DNA of 33,013 nt from assembly GCF_001544315.1 (NCBI RefSeq), contig NZ_BCQG01000042.1:1-33013 (forward strand), written 5' to 3'. A program made the translations under genes and the position numbers. Shown here piece after piece: positions 7,911 to 15,758 of the stretch; position 1 is the stretch's first letter, and the number at the start of each line of letters is the position of its first letter. The notes beneath the pieces were generated by a model that did no database searches, was not told the DNA's origin, and saw nothing but the letters and a program-made list of their open reading frames with translations. This DNA is from Geobacillus jurassicus NBRC 107829. Lineage in GTDB: Bacteria > Bacillota > Bacilli > Bacillales > Anoxybacillaceae.

Positions 7911-9981
7911 AATGCTTCGCTCCTTCTCCCCCATCACGCGGAATATACGGCGCTTCTTTCAGCGGCACATGCTTGTTTTGCAATACTTTCATCCAAATGT
8001 TCAACGCTGAAATGAGCATTGCAATCACGACAAGCATGAAAATCGCGCACAACGTTGCATCAATGTAGTCGTTCATAATAATTTGCCGCATTTGCGCCTC
8101 ATTCGTTGCCGGCGCCAAGATTTTTCCTTGGCTCAAGCTGTCTTGAAACATCTTCGCATGCGACAGGAAACCAATTTTGACATTTTCATGGAACAGCTTT
8201 TGATATCCGGCGGTCAGCGTGACAACAAGCAGCCATGTCGTCGGCACGAGCGTAACCCAGACATACGCTTTTTTGCCCATTTTAAACAGAACCGTCGTGG
8301 CAAACAACAAGGCGATGCCGGCAAGCATTTGGTTGGCGATGCCAAACAGCGGCCACAGCGTGTTGATGCCGCCGAGCGGATCGACAACACCTTGGTACAG
8401 GAAGTAGCCCCATGCCAATACGCAAAGGGTTGTCGCGATCAAGTTCGAGACGAGTGAATCCGTTTTGCCGAGCGGTTTGTAGAACGTGCCCATAATATCT
8501 TGAATCATGAAACGGCCGACGCGCGTGCCGGCATCGATTGTCGTCAAGATGAACAGCGCTTCAAACAAGATGGCAAAGTGATACCAGAAGGCCATAAGCG
8601 CTTTGCCGCCGATGACGTTCGATAAAATGAACGCCATCCCGATCGCCAGCGTCGGCGCCCCACCGGTGCGCGACAATATCGTTTGCTCGCCGACATCTTT
8701 AGCCAGCTGAGCAAGCATATCCGGCGTTACGGTAAAGCCCCATGACGATACAACCTTTGCCGCCTGCGCTACATCGGTTCCGATGACAGCCGCCGGGCTG
8801 TTGATCGCAAAATATGCCCCTGGCGTCAGCACGCAAGCAGCGACCATCGCCATGACGGCAACGAACGATTCCATCAGCATGGCGCCGTAGCCGATCGGCC
8901 GCGCATGGCTTTCGAGCTCAATCATCTTCGGCGTTGTGCCGGATGAAACGAGTGCGTGGAAACCGGACACCGCTCCGCAAGCAATCGTAATGAACAAGAA
9001 CGGGAACAAGTCGCCGGCGAATACCGGCCCCGTGCCGTCGATAAATTTCGTCACCGCCGGCATTTGCAAATCCGGCGTCACGATGAAAATGCCGAGAGCC
9101 AACCCAACGATCGTGCCGATTTTTAAGAACGTGCTCAAATAGTCGCGCGGCGCCAACAGCAGCCATACCGGCAGCGCCGAAGCAACGAAGCCGTAAATGA
9201 TCATCAAGATGGCGATCGTCTCGCCTTTTAACGTAAACATCGCCGAGAGCGTCGGATGCTCCGCTACGTATTGCCCGGCTACAATCGACAAAATCAACAG
9301 TACGAATCCCCCAAGCGACGCCTCAGCGACGCGCCCCGGACGGATGAAGCGCATGTAAATGCCCATCAAAATCGCAATCGGAATCGTCGCGGCGATCGTG
9401 AACATTCCCCACGGGCTTCCGACAAGCGCTTTCACAACAACGAGCGCCAACACGGCCAATAAAATAATCATAATTCCCAAAATGCCAAGCGCTGCGATAA
9501 AGCCCGTCACTGGCCCCATTTCCTCTTTAATCATCTCGCCGAGCGACTTCCCGTTGCGGCGCATCGAAGCGAACAAAATGACAAAGTCTTGCACCGCTCC
9601 GCCGAGAACAACCCCGATCACGATCCAAAGCGTGCCCGGCAAATAGCCCATCTGCGCCGCCAAAATCGGTCCGACAAGCGGCCCAGCGCCAGCGATGGCA
9701 GCAAAATGATGGCCAAACAACACCCATTTGTTCGTCGGAACATAATCTTTTCCGTCATTAAATACTTCCGCTGGCGTTTTCCGGTTATCGTCAAGGCCGA
9801 ACACTTTGCGGGCGATAAACCGGCTGTAAAATCGATAAGCGACCGCATACGTGCAGACGGCGGCGACGATGAGCCACATCGCGTTGACCGACTCGCCGCG
9901 GCTTAAGGCCAAAATGGCAAACGCTGCGGCCCCAAGGACAGAAATCAGCCCCCATAACAAAATCGATTTTAGCCCTTTCAC
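7903..9981 (-). CDS. cstA: Carbon starvation protein CstA, pyruvate/peptide transporter
   Basis: A 692-residue multi-pass membrane protein of the CstA family, importing pyruvate and possibly peptides during carbon limitation. Family hallmarks are YVPTNKWVLFGHHFAAIAGAGPLVGP (about residues 80-105, given here only as a landmark), GGAVQDFVILFASMRRNGKS, SGFHALVSSGTTPK and the long C-terminal membrane domain. GTG at 9981 is preferred: AAAGGAGG lies 7 nt upstream, whereas the in-frame ATG farther upstream has no SD. It is first gene of a two-gene operon with the YbdD-like gene. A promoter is visible at 10025-10053. Confidence 0.93.
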   Translation of the reverse strand: MKGLKSILLWGLISVLGAAAFAILALSRGESVNAMWLIVAAVCTYAVAYRFYSRFIARKVFGLDDNRKTPAEVFNDGKDYVPTNKWVLFGHHFAAIAGAGPLVGPILAAQMGYLPGTLWIVIGVVLGGAVQDFVILFASMRRNGKSLGEMIKEEMGPVTGFIAALGILGIMIILLAVLALVVVKALVGSPWGMFTIAATIPIAILMGIYMRFIRPGRVAEASLGGFVLLILSIVAGQYVAEHPTLSAMFTLKGETIAILMIIYGFVASALPVWLLLAPRDYLSTFLKIGTIVGLALGIFIVTPDLQMPAVTKFIDGTGPVFAGDLFPFLFITIACGAVSGFHALVSSGTTPKMIELESHARPIGYGAMLMESFVAVMAMVAACVLTPGAYFAINSPAAVIGTDVAQAAKVVSSWGFTVTPDMLAQLAKDVGEQTILSRTGGAPTLAIGMAFILSNVIGGKALMAFWYHFAILFEALFILTTIDAGTRVGRFMIQDIMGTFYKPLGKTDSLVSNLIATTLCVLAWGYFLYQGVVDPLGGINTLWPLFGIANQMLAGIALLFATTVLFKMGKKAYVWVTLVPTTWLLVVTLTAGYQKLFHENVKIGFLSHAKMFQDSLSQGKILAPATNEAQMRQIIMNDYIDATLCAIFMLVVIAMLISALNIWMKVLQNKHVPLKEAPYIPRDGGEGAKHYA

Positions 9982-10024
9982 ACAGTTTCCTCCTTTTTCA
10001 TTTGTCAAAATTATTTACGTTACT

Positions 10025-10053
10025 ATTATATTCATTATTCCGAAAAATTTAAA
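10025..10053 (-). promoter_or_regulatory. SigA-type promoter of cstA
   Basis: On the minus strand TATAAT (plus 10025-10030) lies 17 bp downstream of TTTAAA (plus 10048-10053), about 45 bp before the GTG start. The -10 is perfect and the -35 matches four of six positions. No cre site was recognised. Confidence 0.65.
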
Positions 10054-10285
10054 TACATTTTTTCACCTTCAGCTTATATACTGTTTGGTTCTATAAGAGA
10101 GTTTTCCCACTTCTCTATTGTACAAAAGTATAAAACAAGCCTTTGGCGCGAAAAATGTAATTGCACCCATCGGCTTAACCGTCAACTGACCATGAGGCAC
10201 CCAGCGATTGTCCCCAGATCCATCGGATGGCGCAACGGGCAAAACAGCGATCAACTATTATTATCTTAGCAAAGGGTTCGAGAAG
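10054..10285. other. Gene-free interval between cstA and the membrane protein gene
   Basis: This divergent spacer should hold the promoter of the plus-strand membrane protein gene, but no good -35/-10 pair was found. Alternative in-frame starts for that gene (TTG at 10208) lie here without a ribosome binding site. No repeat or RNA element was recognised. Confidence 0.4.
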
Positions 10286-10750
10286 GTGAAGGCAATCGAA
10301 GCATTGTTATGGAGCATCGCACTGCCTGGATTCGGGCAGCTATTGAACAAAAAGTATATCAAAGGAATTTTGTTTATTGCGTTGGAATTTTTGATCAACA
10401 CCCAATCGCAGTTCAACGAAGCCATCCGCCTCAGCTTTTTAGGCCGCACGGATGAGGCGGCCCGCGTCGTCGATATCGGATGGATGATGTTTTATCCATG
10501 TTTATACTTTTTTTCCATGTGGGATGCGTTTAAAGACGCCGGCGGCGGACGAACGCCGTATTCGTTTTTGCCGTTTGTCTTCTCCACCTACTTTGTGACG
10601 GTCGGCTTGATGTACTCATCGCACGTGACGATCGGCGGCGTGTTTTTCGGACCAATTTGGCTACCGATCTTATCCGTCATCCCCGGACTCATCGTCGGAT
10701 GGCTGCTGCAATTTCTTTTGTTGAAATGGAAGCGCCCGTCCATTTTATAA
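10286..10750 (+). CDS. Small multi-pass membrane protein, function unknown
   Basis: A 154-residue hydrophobic protein with about four or five membrane segments. Its start resembles membrane proteins that begin with an LPGFGQLLNKKYIKG-type helix-turn motif (residues 12-26), also found in TM2-like and DUF5683-like proteins. A GGGRTPYSF loop separates the middle helices. The GTG at 10286 has AAAGGG 9 nt upstream and gives that canonical N-terminus; the TTG at 10208 lacks a ribosome binding site. It converges on terC and shares a terminator with it. I do not recognise a specific function. Confidence 0.7.
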   Translation: MKAIEALLWSIALPGFGQLLNKKYIKGILFIALEFLINTQSQFNEAIRLSFLGRTDEAARVVDIGWMMFYPCLYFFSMWDAFKDAGGGRTPYSFLPFVFSTYFVTVGLMYSSHVTIGGVFFGPIWLPILSVIPGLIVGWLLQFLLLKWKRPSIL

Positions 10751-10763
10751 CCGCTTCTGCCAT

Positions 10764-10793
10764 AAAAGCCGCCAATTATTCATTGGCGGCTTT
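10764..10793. terminator. Bidirectional intrinsic terminator
   Basis: AAAGCCGCCAAT pairs with ATTGGCGGCTTT around TATTC, with A and T tracts on both sides. It serves the converging membrane-protein and terC transcripts, and the terC stop codon is in the hairpin. Confidence 0.9.
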
Positions 10794-11468
10794 CGGCTGC
10801 GGCTCTTTGGCGCTTTTTCGTTTTTTCATCGTTCCCGCCGCAATGACCACGGCAACAATAAGCAATTCAAACCCATATTTGACAACAGGGTTGGCAAAGT
10901 ACGCTTTCAAAAACGGCTCGCCGACGATCATTTTCGCCGCCGTCCAAGCGAGCACGCCGGCGCCGATCGTAATAATGATTGGGAAACGCTCGATCCATTT
11001 TAAAATGAGCGTGCTGCCCCACACCATGATCGGAACAGAAATAAGCAACCCGAGAACGACGAGCAAAAAGCTGCCGTGCGCGGCTCCGGCAACCGCCAAC
11101 ACGTTGTCAAGCCCCATTAACGCATCGGCAATAATGATCGTGCGAATCGCCTCCCATAAACTTCCCCCGGCTTCAACATCGTCGTGGCCCTTTCCCTCAA
11201 CAAGCAGCTTATAGGCGATCCAGACAAGCAGCACGCCGCCGACAAGCAAAAGCCCGGGGATTTTCAGCAGCCAGACGACAAAGATCGTCGCCAACGCGCG
11301 GATGACGACAGCACCGACCGTTCCCCAGACGACCGCCTTTTTTTGCTGGTGTTTGGGCAAGTTGCGCGCCGCCAATCCGATCACAATGGCGTTATCCCCT
11401 GCCAGCAAAAGGTCGATAATGATGATGGACAACAGCGCCGTCCAAAACTCCACTGACAACAGATCCAT
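10776..11468 (-). CDS. TerC family membrane protein (YjbE-like), probable manganese exporter
   Basis: A 230-residue, roughly seven-helix TerC-family protein. Both family signatures are present: DLLLAGDNAIVIGLAARNLP (about residues 19-38) and ADALMGLDNVLAVAGAAHG (about 113-131), whose Asp/Asn residues are thought to bind the metal. TerC proteins in bacilli (YceF/MeeF, YkoY/MeeY) export Mn2+ or load exoenzymes with it. The length and N-terminus fit the YjbE branch. ATG at 11468 follows GAGGGGGA, 14 bp after the DUF1232 gene. The operon has an upstream yybP-ykoY manganese riboswitch (11883-12000), which strongly supports a manganese role. Confidence 0.88.
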   Translation of the reverse strand: MDLLSVEFWTALLSIIIIDLLLAGDNAIVIGLAARNLPKHQQKKAVVWGTVGAVVIRALATIFVVWLLKIPGLLLVGGVLLVWIAYKLLVEGKGHDDVEAGGSLWEAIRTIIIADALMGLDNVLAVAGAAHGSFLLVVLGLLISVPIMVWGSTLILKWIERFPIIITIGAGVLAWTAAKMIVGEPFLKAYFANPVVKYGFELLIVAVVIAAGTMKKRKSAKEPQPKAANE

Positions 11469-11482
11469 GGAACGATCCCCCT

Positions 11483-11755
11483 CTACAAGTTATATTTTTC
11501 TTTTAACGAAACTGGAGCCATCTTGATGACTTGCTGCAAAATAAATAAGAAGACGGCAAGATCATCGATCAAACCAAACAGCACAAGCCAATCCGGAATG
11601 AGGTCAAGCGGCAGCGCTATATACAAAAGCAGCAAACCGACGGAAAACAATTTTTTTCGCATAGGCACTTCATGAGAAACGAAAAATTCGAACAAAAACG
11701 GAAGAAAACGACGGATATGGACGATGAAGCGAAGCCGTTTCCACCATTTGCGCAT
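11483..11755 (-). CDS. DUF1232 (YkvA-like) small membrane protein
   Basis: A 90-residue protein with the DUF1232 signature LPLDLIPDWLVLFGLIDDLAV (residues about 50-70), normally written as P-x-D-L-I-P-D with a downstream D-D. Two hydrophobic stretches follow a basic N-terminus (MRKWWKRLRF). ATG at 11755 has GGAGG 7 nt upstream. The long in-frame extension upstream is the translated riboswitch leader and is not coding. It is first gene of a riboswitch-controlled operon with terC. The biochemical function is unknown, but the context links it to manganese homeostasis. Confidence 0.8.
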   Translation of the reverse strand: MRKWWKRLRFIVHIRRFLPFLFEFFVSHEVPMRKKLFSVGLLLLYIALPLDLIPDWLVLFGLIDDLAVFLFILQQVIKMAPVSLKEKYNL

Positions 11756-11842
11756 GCCATCCCCTCCACCTTTTGTCATTTTGAAGCCGAACCTATTTTC
11801 TTTTACGATTATCTTCCCCCCTTTTGTTTCATGAAATGAAAG

Positions 11843-11872
11843 AAGGCCTTTACCATATTTGGTAAAGGCCTT
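11843..11872 (-). terminator. Expression-platform hairpin of the manganese riboswitch (distal copy)
   Basis: Arms AAGGCCTTTACC and GGTAAAGGCCTT surround a 6-nt loop. It lies about 10 nt downstream of a near-identical hairpin at 11883-11912. On the minus strand a CTTTCATTTC tract follows. It is the better candidate for the intrinsic terminator, because its T-rich tail comes right after the stem. Confidence 0.6.
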
Positions 11873-11882
11873 CATACAAACA

Positions 11883-12000
11883 GAGACCTTTACCAACATC
11901 GGTAAAGGTCTCGCTAACAACGTCGCCGTTGCCAGCAAAGCCGAGGGCACGTACCCTGAACTGACGACTTTGCTGTTAAAGCTACTCCCCTTTAACAAAA
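11883..12000 (-). promoter_or_regulatory. yybP-ykoY manganese riboswitch
   Basis: The minus strand reads TTAAAGGGGAGTAGCTTTAA at the 5' side, then GTTCAGGGTACGTGCCCTCGG, TTTGCTGGCAACGGCGACG, and GCGAGACCTTTACC at the 3' side. These are the conserved blocks of the yybP-ykoY Mn2+ aptamer: the paired GGGGAGUAGC element, the long arm, and the closing GAGACCUU-type strand. The closing strand also forms a hairpin with arms GAGACCTTTACC/GGTAAAGGTCTC (11883-11912), which would compete with the aptamer. In this class Mn2+ binding turns on TerC-type exporters. Confidence 0.9.
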
Positions 12001-12026
12001 GAGACCGTATTCATTTTTACACTTCC

Positions 12027-12056
12027 ATGATATTCAATATTTATGCCTGTTGTCAA
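12027..12056 (-). promoter_or_regulatory. SigA-type promoter of the riboswitch-DUF1232-terC operon
   Basis: On the minus strand a perfect TTGACA (plus 12051-12056) is followed after 18 bp by TATCAT (plus 12027-12032). Transcription would start about 20 nt before the aptamer. Confidence 0.8.
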
Positions 12057-12326
12057 TCCTTTTTTCTCGCATTTTGTGCAGGGCGTAACCCAAAAATAAG
12101 CGGGAGATTCGTCTGTCACGTAAAATCTTCAACGTTCGCCCCCCCACTCTCACCGAAGAGGAGAAAACCAAGCGAAAGTAGGGGGTGTGGCTTGCTCAAC
12201 GCACAAGATGTGAAACGCTTTCACCGTTGGAACGACGGACAGCGCCTGCTGAAAAACTGGTGGATGCACTGGTGTTGGCAGGAATCTCCACCTTCAAATT
12301 TCGTTACAAAATTAAGGTGGAGTAGT
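12057..12326. other. Gene-free interval with hairpins, possible IS debris
   Basis: It contains a hairpin with CCCCCAC/GTAGGGGG arms near 12147-12185 and one with CTCCACCTT/AAGGTGGAG arms near 12286-12322, just downstream of the Gdx gene. The latter could act as a weak terminator for that gene. The middle part (about 12190-12290) has coding-like composition but no recognisable product and no complete ORF with a start signal. I suspect a decayed insertion sequence but cannot show it. Confidence 0.35.
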
Positions 12327-12647
12327 TCAATGCCCCGCTGTAAACTTCAGCCCGATGATCCCCGCAAGAATGCACAGCAAAAATGCGATCCGCGGCGCGT
12401 TGACCGGTTCGTTTAAAAACAACATGCCGATCAAGGCCGCACCGAGCGCTCCAATTCCCGTCCACACCGCATAGGCGGTGCCGATCGGCAACGTCTTGAT
12501 CGCCAGGGATAAAAAGTAAAAGCTCGCCGCCATCCCGATTATCGTGACAACAGACGGCCAAAGCCGGGTGAATCCATTCGTATATTTCAGCGCGATCGCC
12601 CATACGACTTCGAACAAACCAGCGATGATTAAATACATCCACGCCAT
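12327..12647 (-). CDS. SMR-family guanidinium exporter (Gdx/SugE type)
   Basis: A 106-residue, four-helix small multidrug resistance protein. The essential membrane Glu lies in [15 protein letters not shown] (residue about 13) and the SMR signature [19 protein letters not shown] at about 56-74. The [12 protein letters not shown] segment is typical of the Gdx (SugE) branch, which exchanges guanidinium for protons. A guanidine-I (ykkC) riboswitch directly upstream makes this substrate very likely. ATG at 12647 follows GGGAGGA with normal spacing. Gdx proteins work as antiparallel dimers, and a single gene is sufficient for a homodimer. Confidence 0.9.
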   Translation of the reverse strand: MAWMYLIIAGLFEVVWAIALKYTNGFTRLWPSVVTIIGMAASFYFLSLAIKTLPIGTAYAVWTGIGALGAALIGMLFLNEPVNAPRIAFLLCILAGIIGLKFTAGH

Positions 12648-12663
12648 GCCCGGTCCTCCCTTT

Positions 12664-12720
12664 TTGTCGAAAATAAAAAAGCCGCGAGAACGATCGAAAC
12701 GATGCTCCTCCCGGGCTTTT
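12664..12720 (-). terminator. Riboswitch-controlled intrinsic terminator
   Basis: On the minus strand the 3' part of the aptamer (AAAAGCCCGGGAG) can pair through a GATCG-centred stem with CTCGCGGCTTTTTT (plus 12670-12690), ending in a T tract 20-30 nt before the exporter's ribosome binding site. Ligand binding would sequester the 5' arm and allow read-through. Confidence 0.75.
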
Positions 12721-12803
12721 ATCCCTCCGTGTGCGCGGGCGCGCCGCGCGTTTTCTCTCGGTCGCAGACCAGCCGCCAGGCAGCTGCGGAACCCTAGAAA
12801 ATC
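12706..12803 (-). promoter_or_regulatory. Guanidine-I (ykkC) riboswitch
   Basis: The minus strand carries the class hallmarks in order: TCTAGGGTTCCG, CTGGCTGGTCTGCGACCGAGAG, and after a GC-rich variable stem ACACGGAGGGATAAAAGCCC followed by GGGAG. These match the ykkC guanidine-I consensus closely. The downstream gene is an SMR-type exporter, the commonest target of this class. Confidence 0.93.
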
Positions 12804-12826
12804 TTTTCCTTCCTTTTCCGGACGAC

Positions 12827-12855
12827 ATTATAACACGTTCTTTGTAGGACCGCAA
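12827..12855 (-). promoter_or_regulatory. SigA-type promoter of the guanidine riboswitch transcript
   Basis: On the minus strand TATAAT (plus 12827-12832) lies 17 bp from TTGCGG (plus 12850-12855). The start point would fall about 20 nt upstream of the aptamer. Confidence 0.65.
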
Positions 12856-12881
12856 CGTTTTTTCCTGTCACACCTCTTTAC

Positions 12882-12910
12882 AAAAAAGCAGATGGGGATC
12901 CCATCTGCTT
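12882..12910 (-). terminator. Intrinsic terminator
   Basis: On the minus strand AGCAGATGGG pairs with CCCATCTGCT around a 3-nt loop and is followed by TTTTTTG. It ends the transcript of the unknown gene downstream of cydS. Confidence 0.88.
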
Positions 12911-13203
12911 CACACCGGATCGTTGTCAACATCGCTGTATGATTCAATCGCTTGATCAAGCGCCCGATACGCCTCAGCGAAAGCGTTCGTCGCTGATTCA
13001 TCGCCGGCCGCAGCGAGCTCGGCCCGTGCATTGCGCGCGTGAGTGACGGCGCGGATGACGTCTTCAATCATTTGCTGTTTCTCCCCGGCGCTCGCTTTTA
13101 CCTGCTCGAGCTCATGGATCGCCCCGTCGAGACTCGTTGAACGCGGGTCATGGAACGATTGTTCGAGCTGTTCTTTGACGCGTTGCAATACTTCTTTCAT
13201 CAT
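12910..13203 (-). CDS. Conserved-looking small helical protein, function unknown
   Basis: A 97-residue, strongly charged, mostly helical protein with many Glu/Lys/Ala residues and no Cys, membrane segment or signal peptide. Predicted helices cover about residues 2-18, 24-60 and 65-90. ATG at 13203 (or the next codon) follows AAAGGA with 6-9 nt spacing. The gap to cydS is only 70 bp with no obvious terminator, so it may be the last gene of the cyd transcript. I do not recognise the family. Confidence 0.7.
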   Translation of the reverse strand: MMKEVLQRVKEQLEQSFHDPRSTSLDGAIHELEQVKASAGEKQQMIEDVIRAVTHARNARAELAAAGDESATNAFAEAYRALDQAIESYSDVDNDPV

Positions 13204-13273
13204 CGCCCATCCTTTCTTTATGACTTGTCATCCGCTAGTGTGGGCGATTGACGGCAAACTATGCATCATCCTT

Positions 13274-13378
13274 TCAGTCGTGAATCCGCACATCTTTCAA
13301 TCCAGCCCAAAATGCGGCAGCCACCGACAGCGCCACCATGATGAGCGGCGCATACATGATCAAAAATGTTTGCATCAT
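13274..13378 (-). CDS. cydS: Cytochrome bd oxidase small subunit CydS
   Basis: A 34-codon gene encoding one transmembrane helix (MYAPLIMVALSVAAAFWAG) and a short charged tail ending in KDVRIHD. It closely resembles CydS, the 33-residue third subunit seen in the Geobacillus thermodenitrificans cytochrome bd structure, where it packs against CydA and stabilises heme b558. The ATG at 13378 overlaps the cydB TGA in an ATGA arrangement, with GGAGG 6 nt upstream. The next codon is also ATG (13375) and gives the 33-residue form. Translation is probably coupled to cydB. Confidence 0.9.
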   Translation of the reverse strand: MMQTFLIMYAPLIMVALSVAAAFWAGLKDVRIHD

Positions 13379-14403
13379 TCTTTTCCTCCTTCCCATTCGC
13401 CTTTGACATACGCCTTGTTGAACAAAAAGAGACGCATCAGCAAGTACAGTGACGGAATAAGCAAAAGCAGCCCAGCGATAAAGGCGATGATCAACGCGAC
13501 GGCCATCACTTCATTCGTGAACCCGTCATAAATTGTCAAATACGGATAAAGCAAATACGGGTAATGGGAAATGCCGTACGCGTAAAATGCAAACGCGTAT
13601 TGAAACAAAAGCGCGATAAACGCCAAACCGAACCGCCGCTTCCGCCAAAGAAGCCAAACGGTGAGCGCAAAAAACAAAAAGGAAACGGCGAACATCCAAG
13701 CTAACGTCCATAAGTTGGCATAATGTTCAGGATTATGGTGGCGCAGCTGATAAATGATCAATAGCGCCGACAACATCGTCGGCCCGCTCCAAAGAAGGGC
13801 GTAGCGGCGCAAAAGCGACCGCGCCCGCTCATCCCCCGCCGCGTCCGCATAATACGTCAAAAACACGGCGGAAATGTACAAAACGCTCGTGACGCTTAAC
13901 AGCACGATGCTCCACGACAGCGGGCTCGCAAACAACTTGCCGTAATCAAGCGCCAAGGCATTCCCATTTTTTTCGACAAATCCGCCCTCAGAAATCGTCA
14001 AGACGATGGAGAGCGACGCTGGAATGAACAGACCCGTCAACCCATAGGCGAGCAAATACCAATTCCGCTCCGTCCCGCCGTACGTATGGAACGCATAATA
14101 CGAGCCGCGGACGGCCAAAAGAATGATGGCGATGCTGGCCGGAACGAGCAAAATCGACCCGTAATAATACGCCGTTTTCGGGAAAAAGCCGACGATGCCG
14201 ACGAAGAAAAAGACAAGAAAGACGTTTGTCACTTCCCAGACGGGCGAAAGGTAGCGCTGAATGATGCGGTGCAAAATGTGCTTTTTGTTCGCCCAATGGC
14301 TGTAAGCGCTGAAAAATCCGGCGCCAAAATCAATTGAAGCGACGATGATATAGCCGAACAAAAACAACCATAGCACCGAAATACCGATGACTTCAAGCGT
14401 CAT
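13375..14403 (-). CDS. cydB: Cytochrome bd ubiquinol oxidase subunit II
   Basis: A 342-residue integral membrane protein with about nine hydrophobic helices, partner of CydA in the bd-type quinol oxidase that reduces O2 to water without proton pumping. SIDFGAGFFSAY near the N-terminus and SPVWEVTNVFLVFFFVG are typical of CydB. ATG at 14403 follows GGGGAGG with about 8-nt spacing and overlaps the cydA stop codon (ATGA). The 3' end overlaps cydS in the same way. The length is usual for the short Bacillus-type CydB. Confidence 0.93.
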   Translation of the reverse strand: MTLEVIGISVLWLFLFGYIIVASIDFGAGFFSAYSHWANKKHILHRIIQRYLSPVWEVTNVFLVFFFVGIVGFFPKTAYYYGSILLVPASIAIILLAVRGSYYAFHTYGGTERNWYLLAYGLTGLFIPASLSIVLTISEGGFVEKNGNALALDYGKLFASPLSWSIVLLSVTSVLYISAVFLTYYADAAGDERARSLLRRYALLWSGPTMLSALLIIYQLRHHNPEHYANLWTLAWMFAVSFLFFALTVWLLWRKRRFGLAFIALLFQYAFAFYAYGISHYPYLLYPYLTIYDGFTNEVMAVALIIAFIAGLLLLIPSLYLLMRLFLFNKAYVKGEWEGGKE

Positions 14404-15746
14404 GGCGCCACCTCCCCTTGACCGGCGCGCTCCGCCAGCTCCCGCTCAATCGGGTTTTTGCGGAACATGCGCACAAGCACCGTCACGCTCGCAATGCCTA
14501 AAATGAGATACAACAAGGAAAATAACACGAGCATTGTGTCGACATGCCCCGATGAAGTGGCGGCTTCGGCCGTTTTCATATAGCCGCGCAAAATCCATGG
14601 CTGCCGACCGACTTCCGCCAAGTACCATCCGGCTTCAATGGCTAGCATCGCCAGCGGCCCTCCTGCCGCTAACAGGCCAAAAAACCACTTTTTCACGGTC
14701 CATTGCCAACGGAATATCGACCCGAGCCAGTACGCCGTTGCCACCAACATTAAAAACACGCCGATCGTGACCATGATGTCAAACAAATAATGGATGTACA
14801 GCGGCGGACGCTCATCCTCTGGAATTTCATTCAAGCCCTTCACCACGGCCGCCGGGTGGTTGTGGGCCAAAATGCTTAAAGCATACGGGATTTTCAAGGC
14901 GTTTTTCACGTCGCCGTCTTCATCGAGCGTGCCGAACAAAATCAACGGGGCATGGGAGCTCGTTTCAAAATGCCACTCGGCCGCCGCGAGTTTTTCCGGC
15001 TGATATTCGGCCAAAAATTTGCCCGACAAGTCGCCGACAATGGCGCTTGCCACCGAGAAAATCAATGCCGTCTTCATCGTTAAATGAAGCGCTTTGCGAT
15101 GATAAATATGCCGGTTTCCCTTAAACAAACGCCAGGCAGCGATCGAAGCGAGCACGAACGCTGACGTCATATACGCTGTCGCCAGCACATGGGCAACCTT
15201 CGTCGGCATCGCCGGATTAAACATCGCGGCGATCGGGTCGATGTTCACAAGCTCGCCATTTTTCAACTCAAACCCTTGCGGCGTGTTCATAAACGCGTTC
15301 ACCATCGTAATAAACATCGCTGACGCCGAAGAACCGGCCGCCACCGGAATAAGCAAAAGCAAATGTTTTTTTTGGTTTTCAAACCGATCCCATGTGTACA
15401 AATAAATGCCAAGAAAAATGGCTTCAAAAAAGAACGCAAACGTCTCCATAAACAGCGGCAGACTGATCACTTGGCCAGCCAGTTGCATAAAATTCGGCCA
15501 TAAAAGCGACAGCTGCAGGCCGATCGCCGTGCCGGTCACGACGCCGACCGCCACTGTAATGACAAAGCCGCGCGTCCAGCGGCGGGCGAGCAAAATGTAA
15601 TGCATATCGTTTTTGCGAATCCCGACCCACTGGGCGATGGCGATCATGAGCGGAACCCCGACACCGATCGTGGCGTAAATGATATGAAACGTTAACGTCA
15701 ATTCTGTCAGCACGCGGCTCAAAAGCACCGGATCATAGTTAAGCAT
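14400..15746 (-). CDS. cydA: Cytochrome bd ubiquinol oxidase subunit I
   Basis: A 448-residue heme-carrying subunit. The residues that ligate the three hemes in the Geobacillus enzyme are at the expected positions: His21, His186 and Met325, with conserved Glu101 and Glu108 nearby. The Q-loop between helices 6 and 7 is short, as in other Firmicutes. GRQPWI near residue 390 is the family's C-terminal signature. ATG at 15746 follows AGGGGGAG. It lies 12 bp after a 32-codon ORF and heads the cydA-cydB-cydS run. Two TTGTGA-N6-TCACAA-type dyads upstream suggest redox control. Confidence 0.95.
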   Translation of the reverse strand: MLNYDPVLLSRVLTELTLTFHIIYATIGVGVPLMIAIAQWVGIRKNDMHYILLARRWTRGFVITVAVGVVTGTAIGLQLSLLWPNFMQLAGQVISLPLFMETFAFFFEAIFLGIYLYTWDRFENQKKHLLLLIPVAAGSSASAMFITMVNAFMNTPQGFELKNGELVNIDPIAAMFNPAMPTKVAHVLATAYMTSAFVLASIAAWRLFKGNRHIYHRKALHLTMKTALIFSVASAIVGDLSGKFLAEYQPEKLAAAEWHFETSSHAPLILFGTLDEDGDVKNALKIPYALSILAHNHPAAVVKGLNEIPEDERPPLYIHYLFDIMVTIGVFLMLVATAYWLGSIFRWQWTVKKWFFGLLAAGGPLAMLAIEAGWYLAEVGRQPWILRGYMKTAEAATSSGHVDTMLVLFSLLYLILGIASVTVLVRMFRKNPIERELAERAGQGEVAP

Positions 15747-15758
15747 CGTGTCTCCCCC

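Noticed and set aside
10147-10254. Minus-strand reading containing VPHGQLTVKPMGAITFF, suspected transposase C-terminus
   Set aside because: It gave a vague impression of an IS-encoded tail, but has no neighbouring support and I could not tie it to a family.
11756-11998. N-terminal extension of the DUF1232 protein
   Set aside because: The extension is the translated sequence of the manganese riboswitch. The ATG at 11755 has the ribosome binding site.
12190-12300. Coding-like segment downstream of the Gdx gene
   Set aside because: No start signal, no complete frame and no recognisable protein; left as possible IS debris.
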